NCBI RefSeq assembly: GCF_001423265.1 | Contig: NZ_LMND01000031.1 | Location: 214,507-278,506, forward strand | Direction: 5' to 3' | Length of the DNA stretch: 64,000 nt | Source of the DNA: Methylobacterium sp. Leaf108 | Lineage (GTDB): Bacteria > Pseudomonadota > Alphaproteobacteria > Rhizobiales > Beijerinckiaceae | Shown here: piece after piece, positions 17,696 to 26,811 of the stretch | How positions within the stretch are numbered: position 1 is the stretch's first letter | Layout of the letters: each line of letters begins with the position of its first letter | Notes under the pieces: generated by a model | The model's input: the letters and a program-made list of their open reading frames with translations, nothing else | Database searches by the model: none | Told to the model about the DNA's origin: nothing | Program-made: the position numbers and the translations under genes

Positions 17696-18508
17696 ATGGT
17701 ACGTGGGGAAGCACCAGAGGAGGGCGGCCTGCATCCTCCCACAACGGTCACACCAAAGCGCGTGCAGGCGCTGCCGATAGAGCTGAAGCTGGCCTACACG
17801 GGCTTCATGGCCGTCCTGCTGCCGACGTACTGGACGTTCTACGGTCCGACCAACTTCCTATACTTTTGTGACTTGGCGCTGATCCTCACGCTAATAGGCA
17901 TTTGGACAGAGAGCGCGCTTCTCGTGTCGATGTGCGCAGTCGGCATCCTGCTTCCGCAGACCTTGTGGGTGGCAGACTTCATTGCGAGCGCCGTTGGCGC
18001 GCCCATCGTTGGAATGACCGCCTACATGTTCAAGGCAGACGCGTCGCTGTTCCTGCGCGGCCTGTCCCTGTTCCATGGGTGGTTGCCTTTCCTCCTCGTC
18101 TTCCTCGTGTGGCGTCTTGGGTATGACCAGAGGGCCTGGGGCGCTTGGTCGCTGCTGGCCATCGTGGTGCTCGTCGTCTGCTTCACACTGATGCCCGAAC
18201 CCCGGCCCGATCCCGGCTTCCAGCCTGTGAACATCAACTACGTCTGGGGAATGAACGACAACGTCGCCCAGACACTCATGCACCCTTACCTCTGGTTTGC
18301 GGCCCTCGTCGTCGGCATTCCGCTCCTCCTGTGTGCGCCCACCCACGTCGTGCTCAAGCGCCTGATGCCGTCCACCCTTGGCCGGTCCAGTTATCGGATC
18401 ACCTCAGCAGGTTTCGCAAAGGGGGTCACCGGTTTCGCGTCGAAAACCTGCGACGCCCGAGACCCTGAGCAGGATGAAGCGTCGGCCTGCCGACGCGAAC
18501 CTGCTTAG
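17696..18508 (+). CDS. Multi-pass membrane protein with a repeat-derived C-terminus
   Basis: 270 residues with about six to seven membrane helices (for example LYFCDLALILTLIGIW, WLPFLLVFLVWRL and LLAIVVLVVCFTLM). It has a polar loop PRPDPGFQPVNINYVWGMND of the kind found in a widespread but uncharacterised 'membrane-associated protein' group. The GGAGG Shine-Dalgarno sequence sits upstream of ATG 17696. Residues 237-270 are encoded by a copy of dispersed repeat family 2, so the natural C-terminus has been replaced or extended by repeat sequence. Function unknown. Confidence 0.75.
   Translation: MVRGEAPEEGGLHPPTTVTPKRVQALPIELKLAYTGFMAVLLPTYWTFYGPTNFLYFCDLALILTLIGIWTESALLVSMCAVGILLPQTLWVADFIASAVGAPIVGMTAYMFKADASLFLRGLSLFHGWLPFLLVFLVWRLGYDQRAWGAWSLLAIVVLVVCFTLMPEPRPDPGFQPVNINYVWGMNDNVAQTLMHPYLWFAALVVGIPLLLCAPTHVVLKRLMPSTLGRSSYRITSAGFAKGVTGFASKTCDARDPEQDEASACRREPA
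18403..18508 (+). repeat. Dispersed repeat, family 2, long copy inside a gene end
   Basis: About 106 bases from CTCAGCAGG to CTGCTTAG, aligning along its length with 20970-21076 (shared GTCGAAAACCTGCGAC, then GCAGG-TGAAGCGT). It is translated as the last 34 residues of the membrane protein, and its terminal TAG is that gene's stop. Confidence 0.85.
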
Positions 18509-18605
18509 GGCGGCGCCGATGATCTCGGGACCGCGTTCGGGAACACATCGGGCTCCCGCCCGTTGCCCAAACTAAGCGTTTCCCGAAACAACGATAAGGA
18601 CGACC

Positions 18606-18929
18606 ATGCGCAAGCTCGCATTGATTTCCGCGGTGACCCTGTCGATCGGCGCCATGATGGCGACCTCCGCGGATGCCCGTCCCCGGGGCCACGGCTACGG
18701 TCACGGTCACCACGGCGGCTACGGCCATCACGGCGGGCGCGGCGCCTATGGCTACGGCCGTGGCGGTGGACGTCGTGGCATCGGGACCGGCGCCGCCGTC
18801 GGCCTCGGCATCGCCGGCCTGGCCGCCGGAGCCATCGCCGCCGGAGCGGCGCGCGATTCCTACAATCGCGGCGGTTATGGCCGTCCCGCCTACGGATACC
18901 GGCAGCCGGCCTACGGTTACGGCTACTGA
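18606..18929 (+). CDS. Small secreted Gly/His/Tyr-rich protein
   Basis: 107 residues. A signal peptide ends at TSADA. The mature part begins with GHGYGHGHHGGYGHHGGRG-type low complexity, has a central glycine-zipper-like hydrophobic stretch (GLGIAGLAAGAIAAGAA), and ends in repeated YGYRQPAYGYGY. Similar small proteins are common in Rhizobiales and usually unannotated; the His-rich part could bind metal. Good coding signal, and a strong terminator follows. Confidence 0.75.
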   Translation: MRKLALISAVTLSIGAMMATSADARPRGHGYGHGHHGGYGHHGGRGAYGYGRGGGRRGIGTGAAVGLGIAGLAAGAIAAGAARDSYNRGGYGRPAYGYRQPAYGYGY

Positions 18930-18953
18930 GATTCGGCCATCGGTCGAGGATGA

Positions 18954-18991
18954 GACGGGCGCCCGGTCGGACCGGGCGCCCGTCTTCGTTT
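18954..18991 (+). terminator. Strong hairpin terminator
   Basis: GACGGGCGCCCGG pairs with CCGGGCGCCCGTC around TCGGA, followed by TTCGTTT. It serves the small secreted protein gene and lies just beyond the convergent queF stop. Confidence 0.85.
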
Positions 18992-19013
18992 GCGGTCGGA
19001 CCCTGGAGCGCTC

Positions 19014-19463
19014 CTACCGGGCCCGGTAGGGGGGGACGCCCTGGTCGGGCAGCCACACCGACGGCAGCGGCGCCCCGGTCTGCCAGAACACGTCGATGGG
19101 GATGCCGCCGCGCGGATACCAATAGCCGCCGATGCGCAGCCAGCGCGGCGCCAGCAGATCGACGAGGCGCCGGCCGACGCCCACCGTGCAATCCTCGTGG
19201 AAGGCACCGTGGTTGCGGAAGGCGCCGAGGTAGAGCTTGAGCGACTTGGATTCCACGAGCCAGCGGTCGGGCACGTAGTCGATCACCAGGATCGCGAAAT
19301 CCGGTTGCCCGGTCACCGGGCACAGCGAGGTGAACTCCGGCACCGTGAACCGGGCGAGGTAGTCCTGGTCGGGGTGCGGGTTGGGCACCCTGTCGAGCCG
19401 GGCGGTCTCGGGGGATTCCGGCGCCTGGGTCTGTTGGCCGAGTTGCAGCGTGTCGTTCGTCAT
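19014..19463 (-). CDS. queF: NADPH-dependent 7-cyano-7-deazaguanine (preQ0) reductase QueF
   Basis: 149 residues, the short unimodular QueF type. The catalytic Cys48 sits in [14 protein letters not shown] with Asp55 nearby, and the QueF motif ESKSLKLYL follows. The enzyme reduces preQ0 to preQ1 in queuosine synthesis. ATG 19463 (MTNDTLQ) is preferred over the upstream frame extension. It is convergent with the small secreted protein and divergent from the enolase gene. Confidence 0.96.
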   Translation of the reverse strand: MTNDTLQLGQQTQAPESPETARLDRVPNPHPDQDYLARFTVPEFTSLCPVTGQPDFAILVIDYVPDRWLVESKSLKLYLGAFRNHGAFHEDCTVGVGRRLVDLLAPRWLRIGGYWYPRGGIPIDVFWQTGAPLPSVWLPDQGVPPYRAR

Positions 19464-19527
19464 GGACGGCTTATAGCGCAAGCTGCGGCGGGTGCATCAC
19501 CCGGAAGCGGCGCGTCAGTTTTTCTGA

Positions 19528-21076
<1,549 letters not shown>

Positions 21077-21087
21077 GCGGCTCCGGG

Positions 21088-21630
21088 TCACCCCGCCCGC
21101 TCCAGCCGCAGCTCGATCTCCCTGTCGACGTAGGACCATTCCGGGGTCGCCCTGAGCGCGGCGAGCAGGGCGTCGAAGGTCGCCTCGTGCGCGGGCGCGT
21201 ACTCGAACCAGGTCAGGAAATCGAACGGCTCGCCGAGGTCGCGGGCGTGGTGGAGGCGGCGGGCCACCGCCGGAAGCGCGGCCATGCCGATGCGGGTATG
21301 GCCCGAGACCTCCTCGAACAGGGCCCTGCGCTCGTCCTGGGCCATCTCCCACCACGCCGCCGTCTTGGCGATCGGGATGAGGGTGGCACGGCTGGCCTCG
21401 CCCCGGGCGAGGGGGGCCTGCGAGGCGCGCAGGGCGTCCCGCTCGGGCCGCGTCGTATAGCGCAGGTTGCTCACGGTCCCGCGCAGGGTCCAGGCCGCCC
21501 CCTCGACGACCGAGAATCCGACCGAGAGATGCGTCGCCGCCGGCAACTCCGGGCCGCACAGGGTGCGGACCGCGCGGATGCGCCACTCTCCCGTGGCGCC
21601 GCCGGAGAAGACGTGGGGCTGCATCGGCAT
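21088..21630 (-). CDS. Chlorite dismutase family haem protein, short (clade 2) type
   Basis: 180 residues, the single-domain length of the dimeric short chlorite dismutases. The haem-site pair is His111 (SGHTRIGMAALPAVAR), the likely proximal ligand, and Arg124, the likely distal Arg, 13 residues on as in the characterised short enzyme of Nitrobacter. The block RDLGEPFDFLTWFEYAP and the ending REIELRLERAG are also diagnostic. Active members split chlorite to chloride and O2. No perchlorate or chlorate reductase is nearby, so a detoxifying role is more likely than respiration. It is divergent from a DCC-family gene. Confidence 0.88.
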   Translation of the reverse strand: MPMQPHVFSGGATGEWRIRAVRTLCGPELPAATHLSVGFSVVEGAAWTLRGTVSNLRYTTRPERDALRASQAPLARGEASRATLIPIAKTAAWWEMAQDERRALFEEVSGHTRIGMAALPAVARRLHHARDLGEPFDFLTWFEYAPAHEATFDALLAALRATPEWSYVDREIELRLERAG

Positions 21631-21739
21631 GGTGGGCTCCTTGTTCGAGCGTCATGGGCCCCAGGCGACGGGACGCCACGGCGCCGCAAGGGGCGGGCCG
21701 CCCTATCTTGCGCATGGACACTTCGTGGACGACGCACCG

Positions 21740-22159
21740 ATGTTACCGACCCGAGACCCCGCCCTGACCGTCTATTTCGACGGCGCCTGTCCGCTCTGCG
21801 CCCGCGAGATCGCGTTCTACCGGCGCAGCCGAGGCGCGGAGCGGGTGGCCTTCGTCGACGTCGCACAGGGCGAGGCGCTCGGCCCGGGTCTCGACCGGGC
21901 GACGGCGCTGGCGCGGTTCCACGTCCGGGACGCCGAGGGCCGGCTCGCTTCTGGCGCGGCCGGCTTCGCCCGGCTCTGGGCGCAGTTGCCGGCCTGGCGG
22001 CTGCTTGCGCTCGTCCTGCGCCTGCCCGGCGCCCTGTGGCTGGCCGAGCGCGCCTACCGCGCCTTCCTTCCCCTGCGCCCCTTCATCGCCAAGGTTCTGC
22101 CGTCGGACGGCCCGGCCTGCCGCGACGGCGCCTGTACGCGGCCGCCCTCGCAGCCGTGA
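21740..22159 (+). CDS. DCC-family thiol-disulfide oxidoreductase-like protein (DUF393)
   Basis: 139 residues. The family signature VYFDGACPLCAREIAFYRR contains the thioredoxin-like C-P-L-C pair near the N-terminus. A C-terminal part with a hydrophobic helix (WRLLALVLRLPGALWLAERAYR) and a Cys pair (ACRDGAC) follows. The redox role is inferred from the CxxC. It lies divergent from, and about 110 bases from, the chlorite dismutase gene and 58 bases upstream of the DUF1345 gene. Confidence 0.82.
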   Translation: MLPTRDPALTVYFDGACPLCAREIAFYRRSRGAERVAFVDVAQGEALGPGLDRATALARFHVRDAEGRLASGAAGFARLWAQLPAWRLLALVLRLPGALWLAERAYRAFLPLRPFIAKVLPSDGPACRDGACTRPPSQP

Positions 22160-22217
22160 CCCCTCGGGCGCGGTCACCGCACCCTTCGCGCGGACACGCA
22201 CCGGTGGAGACCCAGCG

Positions 22218-22877
22218 ATGACCAATCCGTTCGAGGCCTTTCGACTGCGGCCGCGGCTTCTCCTCGCCATGGGGCTGACGATCGGGCTCACGGTCCTGTT
22301 GCCGATCGCGTCGGTCCCGGTCCGGCTCCTCGTCGGCTGGTGTCTCGGCGTCGGCGTCTACACCGGCCTCGTCGTCTGGAACGCGGCCCGGCAACCCCGC
22401 GACGCCCTGCGGCAGGAGGCCTCCCGCCTCGACGACAGCGCCACGGTGATCTCGCTCTTCGCCATCCTCGCGGCGGCGGCGAGTTGCGGCGCGGTGGCCA
22501 TGCTCGTGCTCGGCGAGCAGGAGCCGGGGGCGATGAAGGGGGCCCGCCTCGCCCTCGCGGCGCTGACCATGCTGTGCACCTGGGTGTTCGTGCAGGTGGT
22601 CTTCACCGTCCACTACGCGCATCTGTACTACGGCGAGGGCGAAACCGGGGAGAGCCGCGGCGGCCTCGACTTCAACGGCGATCCCGACCCGGATTTCTGG
22701 GACTTCCTCTACTTCTCGGTCACCATCGGGGCGACCTCGCAGACCTCGGACACCGACATCACCGCCAAGAACATGCGCCGCCTCGTCACCGTGCAGACGG
22801 TCTACGCCTACCTGTTCAACACCAGCGTCCTGGCGCTGGCGATCAACATGGCTGCGGGCTTCGCGCAGGCGCACTGA
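22218..22877 (+). CDS. DUF1345 membrane protein
   Basis: 219 residues, about five membrane helices. The family's conserved FTVHYAHLYYGEGE and DFLYFSVTIGATSQTSDTD blocks are both present; the second resembles a potassium-channel pore-like turn but no selectivity filter is proven. Start ATG 22218 follows GGAGACCC. The TGA stop opens a dispersed repeat copy. Confidence 0.85.
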   Translation: MTNPFEAFRLRPRLLLAMGLTIGLTVLLPIASVPVRLLVGWCLGVGVYTGLVVWNAARQPRDALRQEASRLDDSATVISLFAILAAAASCGAVAMLVLGEQEPGAMKGARLALAALTMLCTWVFVQVVFTVHYAHLYYGEGETGESRGGLDFNGDPDPDFWDFLYFSVTIGATSQTSDTDITAKNMRRLVTVQTVYAYLFNTSVLALAINMAAGFAQAH

Positions 22878-22986
22878 GACGGTTTCCGCTTGGATCAAGC
22901 GGGACCCGTATCACCGAGCCCGCGCGGCGCCTGAGCGAAGCCCATGTCCGCATCACGAAGTGATCAACCGGAAAGGGGATGAGACG
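22875..22986 (+). repeat. Dispersed intergenic repeat, family 1, copy B
   Basis: About 112 bases beginning on the DUF1345 stop codon and colinear with 4032-4144. It has internal pairing CCGCTTG with CAAGCGG and the same terminal TGAGACG at both ends. Confidence 0.85.
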
Positions 22987-23083
22987 TCGGGCGGGACTGC
23001 CCGGTTGACCGCGTTTGCCAAGGCTCCGATGGAGGGCGCGCCGGACGCGCCGCGTCGGGCGTTGGTCCAGCCGTCGAGGCAGC

Positions 23084-24004
23084 ATGGTCGTCCGGTCCCG
23101 CCCGAACCTGTTCGTGGTGCTGTTCGCGCTCCAGGGCTCGATCCTGCCGCGCGTGGCGCCCAAGATCCTCGGCATCTCGGCGACCGCGCTGGCGGTGGTG
23201 GCGATCGAACGGGCCTTTCCGGAACTGTTTCCCGTCGGGCCGGGAATCGCGCCCTTCACCCTGATCGGGCTCGCCCTGTCGATCTTCCTGAGCTTTCGCA
23301 ACGGCGCCTGCTACGACCGCTGGTGGGAGGGGCGACGCGCCTGGGGTAGCCTGATCCTCGAGGTGCGCGGCCTCGCGCGCCTCCTGCCCGCCGTGCTCGG
23401 TCCCGAGCAGGAAGCGCTGTCGCAGCGCAGCCTGCGGCGGGCCTGCGGTTTCGCCCATGCCCTCCACGCCAGCCTGCGCGGCACCGGCGACGAGGCCGAG
23501 GTGGCGCGTGCCTGGCTGCCCGCGGCGGAGGCGGAGGCGCTCGCGCACAGCCCCAACCCGGCCAACGCGATCCTGGCCGGCCTCGGGGGGGATTTCGGCC
23601 GGGCGTTCCGGGCGGGCAACCTCAGCGACATCGTGCTCGGGATGCTGGAACAGAAGGTCGCCGCCCTGGCCCAGGTGCAGGTGGTCTGCGAGCGCATCCA
23701 GGGCACGCCGCTGCCCTTCGCCTACACGCTGCTGCTGTACCGCACCGCCTGGCTCTACTGCCTGCTGCTGCCGTTCGGGCTGGCCGGCACCCTGGGCTGG
23801 GCGACGCCGGTGGCAACGGCGCTCGTCGCCTACACCTTCTTCGGCCTCGACGCCCTGGGCGACGAACTCGAGGAGCCCTTCGGCACCGAGCCCAACGACC
23901 TGCCCCTCGACGCGATGCTGCGGCAGGTGGAATCGATCGTGCGCGATGCCCTGGGCGAGGCGCTGCCGCCGCCCGTCCGGCCCGAGAAATCGGTACTGCG
24001 GTAG
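23084..24004 (+). CDS. Bestrophin-family (UPF0187) membrane channel-like protein
   Basis: 306 residues. Hallmarks are the start VVRSRPNLFVVLFALQGS, the first-helix end SIFLSFRNGACYDRWWEGR, and the C-terminal FGLDALGDELEEPFGTEPNDLPLDAM. Bacterial homologues form pentameric ion channels in the inner membrane. ATG 23084 is preceded by GAGG. It follows repeat family 1 copy B and is probably transcribed on its own. Confidence 0.9.
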   Translation: MVVRSRPNLFVVLFALQGSILPRVAPKILGISATALAVVAIERAFPELFPVGPGIAPFTLIGLALSIFLSFRNGACYDRWWEGRRAWGSLILEVRGLARLLPAVLGPEQEALSQRSLRRACGFAHALHASLRGTGDEAEVARAWLPAAEAEALAHSPNPANAILAGLGGDFGRAFRAGNLSDIVLGMLEQKVAALAQVQVVCERIQGTPLPFAYTLLLYRTAWLYCLLLPFGLAGTLGWATPVATALVAYTFFGLDALGDELEEPFGTEPNDLPLDAMLRQVESIVRDALGEALPPPVRPEKSVLR

Positions 24005-24014
24005 GGGCGGCACC

Positions 24015-24260
24015 TCAGCGGCGGCGATCCTCGCCGGCGTCCGGGACGATATCGAGCTCGGCGCCGATGCCGCGAAGGCAGCGAACGATCCGCTCCGAGA
24101 TCTCGGGCGTGAGGTCGCGCACCGTCAGGTGCAGCGTCGTGGCGGTGCCGCCGGAGGCGGTGATGCGATAGTCCATCCCCTCGCTCGCCAGCTGCCGCAG
24201 CAGGTTGTCGGCGGCCAGGCACATCGCCGCCATGTGCCGTCCGGATAGTTCCTGGTCCAA
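24015..24260 (-). CDS. Small protein of unknown function
   Basis: 81 residues if translation begins at TTG 24260, which has a strong GGAGGG six bases upstream; ATG starts further upstream lack one. A helical N-terminal half (MCLAADNLLRQLASEGMDYRI) is followed by a beta-alpha-beta-like half (TLHLTVRDLTPEISERIVRC). No family recognised. It is convergent with the bestrophin gene. Confidence 0.5.
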   Translation of the reverse strand: MDQELSGRHMAAMCLAADNLLRQLASEGMDYRITASGGTATTLHLTVRDLTPEISERIVRCLRGIGAELDIVPDAGEDRRR

Positions 24261-24398
24261 GGCGATCCCTCCTGCGCCCGCGGGCGGGCTCCTATGGAAG
24301 TGAACGCAAGGGCGGTGCAATTCGTCCATCCCCGCCGCGATCATCCCGTGGCAGGGTGAATCGGGCCTCGCCGCCGCACCCGTTCGGCCGGCGGCGGA

Positions 24399-24509
24399 TC
24401 AATCGATCTGGGTCAGCACCGTGATCGCGCCGAACAGCAGCACGGACGTGACGCAGAGGGCGAGGAGGATGAGCGCGGCGCGCGATTCGCGGATGGGATC
24501 GTCGGTCAT
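24399..24509 (-). CDS. 36-residue single-pass membrane protein
   Basis: A short frame encodes MTDDPIRESRA, then one hydrophobic helix (ALILLALCVTSVLLFGAITVL) and TQID. Charge placement (acidic and Arg before the helix) and clean boundaries suggest a real membrane microprotein. No clear Shine-Dalgarno sequence is seen, because a degenerate repeat copy begins ten bases upstream. Confidence 0.45.
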   Translation of the reverse strand: MTDDPIRESRAALILLALCVTSVLLFGAITVLTQID

Positions 24510-24518
24510 GCCAGCAAG

Positions 24519-24573
24519 CTAAGCAGGTTGTGCGAGGGTGCCCAGCGGTTTTGCGGCCGGGCCCTGCGACACG
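24519..24573 (+). repeat. Dispersed repeat, family 2, degenerate partial copy
   Basis: CTAAGCAGGTTG, then CAGCGGTTTTGCG and CCTGCGACACG, follow the order of the first half of the family 2 long copies with many substitutions. It lies at the 5' side of the 36-residue membrane protein gene. Confidence 0.55.
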
Positions 24574-25058
24574 TGCGAACGCGGCGCGCCTGCGTCCCGC
24601 ATCGCTCGCGCATCCCTGAGCCACGAAGGTCCGAATTCGGACCCTCGCCGGCAAGGCCGACCAAGACATGCCATCGCGCGAGGCAGCACAACGCGGCGAA
24701 CGGCAAATGGTTCCGAGGTTTTTTGCAAAAGATTCTTCCCCGGCGGGGGCGGCCTGTGTTCGGGCGTGGTGACGAGGCGGCCGAAGGCACGGGGAGCGGT
24801 ACGCGACGGCCCTTGCCTCTGGTCTTTGCCGGAGGAAAGCCGACGATGACGGCACCATAGTGCCGCTTTCGACGCCAGATCTCCCCGGCCCGAGATCGCG
24901 TCCGCACCAGGACGGTACGGGACCGTTACTTGGTATGGTCACGCTTATAGCAAGCAATCGGCTGCGTTAACGCCTCGTTAACCGCGTTCGACGTAAGGTT
25001 ACCGGCGTCAGATCGGGGATCGTTCAGCCCTCAAGCCGGTTCGCGCAGGATCCATCGC
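24574..25058. other. Long regulatory intergenic region
   Basis: About 485 bases without a convincing gene. Overlapping frames on both strands are Arg/Pro-rich and lack ribosome sites. It holds the CtrA-type site listed separately and presumably the promoter and leader of the receiver-domain gene. Confidence 0.6.
24967..24982 (+). promoter_or_regulatory. CtrA-type binding site TTAA-N7-TTAAC
   Basis: TTAACGCCTCGTTAAC matches the full consensus of the alphaproteobacterial cell-cycle regulator CtrA exactly. It lies 77 bases upstream of the receiver-domain gene start. Confidence 0.7.
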
Positions 25059-25466
25059 ATGTCCGCACCGTCCCGCCGCCCCCTCGTGCTCCTGCTCGCC
25101 GGCGACGAGCTGACCCGCCGCATCAGCACCAGCTGCCTCGAAGCGTTCGACTACGAAGTGGTCAGCGCCCGCACCGCCGAGGAGGCCGAGCGCCTGCTGC
25201 TGTCGCTGCACGCCACCCGCCGCGTCGACGTGGTGATCACCGACGCCGACGTGCGCGACGCCGTCGACGGCCTGTCCCTGGCCAGCGTCGCCCGCTGCCT
25301 CGACCCCACGGTGAGCGTCATCTACACGGCCCGGCTGCCCTACCGCATCCCCGAGAACAAGAAGGTCTCCGGCGCACCCTGCCTGCGCACCCCCTACCAC
25401 GGCCACCAGCTCGTCGGCCTGATCGGCGGCCTGCGCCTGCCCGCCGCCGGCAACCGCGCCGCCTGA
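25059..25466 (+). CDS. Stand-alone response-regulator receiver-like protein (degenerate)
   Basis: 135 residues with a CheY-like succession of strands: VLLLAGDELTRR, VDVVITDADV and VSVIYTAR. The likely phospho-acceptor is Asp62. The conserved late Lys of receivers is not seen; the equivalent loop reads CLRTPYHG, with Arg/Thr. The N-terminal acidic pocket is reduced to the Asp16-Glu17 pair. It may be phosphorylation-independent or a protein-interaction module. The CtrA site upstream suggests cell-cycle-phased expression. No partner kinase is adjacent. Confidence 0.75.
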   Translation: MSAPSRRPLVLLLAGDELTRRISTSCLEAFDYEVVSARTAEEAERLLLSLHATRRVDVVITDADVRDAVDGLSLASVARCLDPTVSVIYTARLPYRIPENKKVSGAPCLRTPYHGHQLVGLIGGLRLPAAGNRAA

Positions 25467-25472
25467 CGGGGT

Positions 25473-26807
25473 TCACGCCGGAAACCGGACCTCGCGGCCG
25501 ATCGCGGCCTCGCACCAGCGCCCGACCCGCAGCAGCCGCAGGTCCTGGCGATAATCTGCGCAGAGCTGGATCCCGAGCGGCAGGCCGCTGTCGGCGAACC
25601 CGACCGGCAGCGTCAGGGCCGGGGCGCCCAGGCACGTCCAGGGCACGTTGAAGCCCGGATCGCCGGTGCTGGCGAGCCCCTCCGGCGCCGCGCCGGGGGC
25701 GGGCACGGTGAGGACCGCATCGAACCCATCGAGAACCCGGCCGAGCCCGGCCCGCAGGTCCCGCTGCCGGCGCAGGGCCGCCACGTAGTCGGGAGCGGGC
25801 ACGGCGCGGCCCTCGGCGATCAGGCCGGCCAGGGGCTCGCTCACGAGGGTGGGCCAGCGGTCGCGCAAGGGGCCGAAGGTGGCGCTCGCCTCCGCCGCCA
25901 GGATCACGGCGGCGATGGTCCAGAGCGCGTCGAAGGCCTGGGGCCACTCCGTCTCCACCACCACGGCCCCGGCCATGCGCAGGCGCTCGGCGGTGGCCAG
26001 CAGCAGGTCCTGCTGCGCGCCCTCGACCTCGCTCCAGCGCGAGGTGCGCATGAGGGCGAGGCGGGGCGGGCGCCCGAGGTCGAGGTCGAGGTCGATGTCG
26101 AGGTCGGCTTCGGTCCCGACCCGGAACGGCGGCAGCGGCAGCCCGTGCGGGTCGGCGTCGCTGGCCGCCGCGAGCAGGCTCAGGGCGTAGGCGGCGTCCG
26201 CCACGGCGCGGGTGAAGAACCCGACGTGGTCGAGGGAACCGGCGAGGGGATGCACCCCGGTGCGGGGAATCGCGCCGTAGCTCGGCTTGAAGCCGACCAC
26301 GCCGCAGAACGCCGCCGGCCGGATCACCGAGCCCATGGTCTGGGTGCCCAGCGCCAGCGGCACGATGCCGGCGGCCACGGCCGCCGCCGAACCGCTCGAC
26401 GAGCCGCCCGGCGTATGGCCGGGGTTCCACGGGTTGCGGGTCGGGCCGGGATGGCGGAACGCGAACTCGGTGCTCACGGTCTTGCCGAAGATGGTGGCCC
26501 CGAGCGCGCGCAGGCGCGCCACCACCTCGGCATCGGCCCGGGGCACATCACCGGCATGGATCGGCGAGCCGTTGGTGGTGGGCATGTCGCGCGTGGCGAC
26601 GATGTCCTTGATCGCCACCGGGATGCCGGCGAGCGGCGCCCCGGGGGCGTCGACCGCCGCCGCCGCGTCGAGGTGGGCGAAGGCGTGGAGGCGGGGCTCC
26701 CACGACCGCGCCCGGTCGAGGCAGGCCTCGCGGTAGGCGGCGGGGTCGAGGGTGCCCGCGCGCAGGGCGCGCAGGGCGTCGAGGAGGCCGAGGCGGTGCA
26801 TGGCCAT
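25473..26807 (-). CDS. Amidase signature family enzyme
   Basis: 444 residues. The Ser-cisSer-Lys triad region is intact: Lys67 in PVAIKDIVAT, the cis-Ser loop GGSSSGS (134-140), and nucleophile Ser160 in GTQTMGSVIRP. The usual Asp and Gly of GTDTGGS are replaced by Gln and Met, a variant seen in non-GatA amidases. It hydrolyses an amide to acid and ammonia; the substrate is unknown. It is the last gene of an operon with an ABC substrate-binding protein four bases upstream and an acetamidase/formamidase, which points to scavenging of small amides as a nitrogen source. Confidence 0.9.
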   Translation of the reverse strand: MAMHRLGLLDALRALRAGTLDPAAYREACLDRARSWEPRLHAFAHLDAAAAVDAPGAPLAGIPVAIKDIVATRDMPTTNGSPIHAGDVPRADAEVVARLRALGATIFGKTVSTEFAFRHPGPTRNPWNPGHTPGGSSSGSAAAVAAGIVPLALGTQTMGSVIRPAAFCGVVGFKPSYGAIPRTGVHPLAGSLDHVGFFTRAVADAAYALSLLAAASDADPHGLPLPPFRVGTEADLDIDLDLDLGRPPRLALMRTSRWSEVEGAQQDLLLATAERLRMAGAVVVETEWPQAFDALWTIAAVILAAEASATFGPLRDRWPTLVSEPLAGLIAEGRAVPAPDYVAALRRQRDLRAGLGRVLDGFDAVLTVPAPGAAPEGLASTGDPGFNVPWTCLGAPALTLPVGFADSGLPLGIQLCADYRQDLRLLRVGRWCEAAIGREVRFPA

Positions 26808-26811
26808 GCCG

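Noticed and set aside
24506..24907. 133-codon minus-strand frame in the long intergenic region
   Set aside because: Arg/Pro-rich, no ribosome site, overlaps a degenerate repeat and other equally long frames on both strands.
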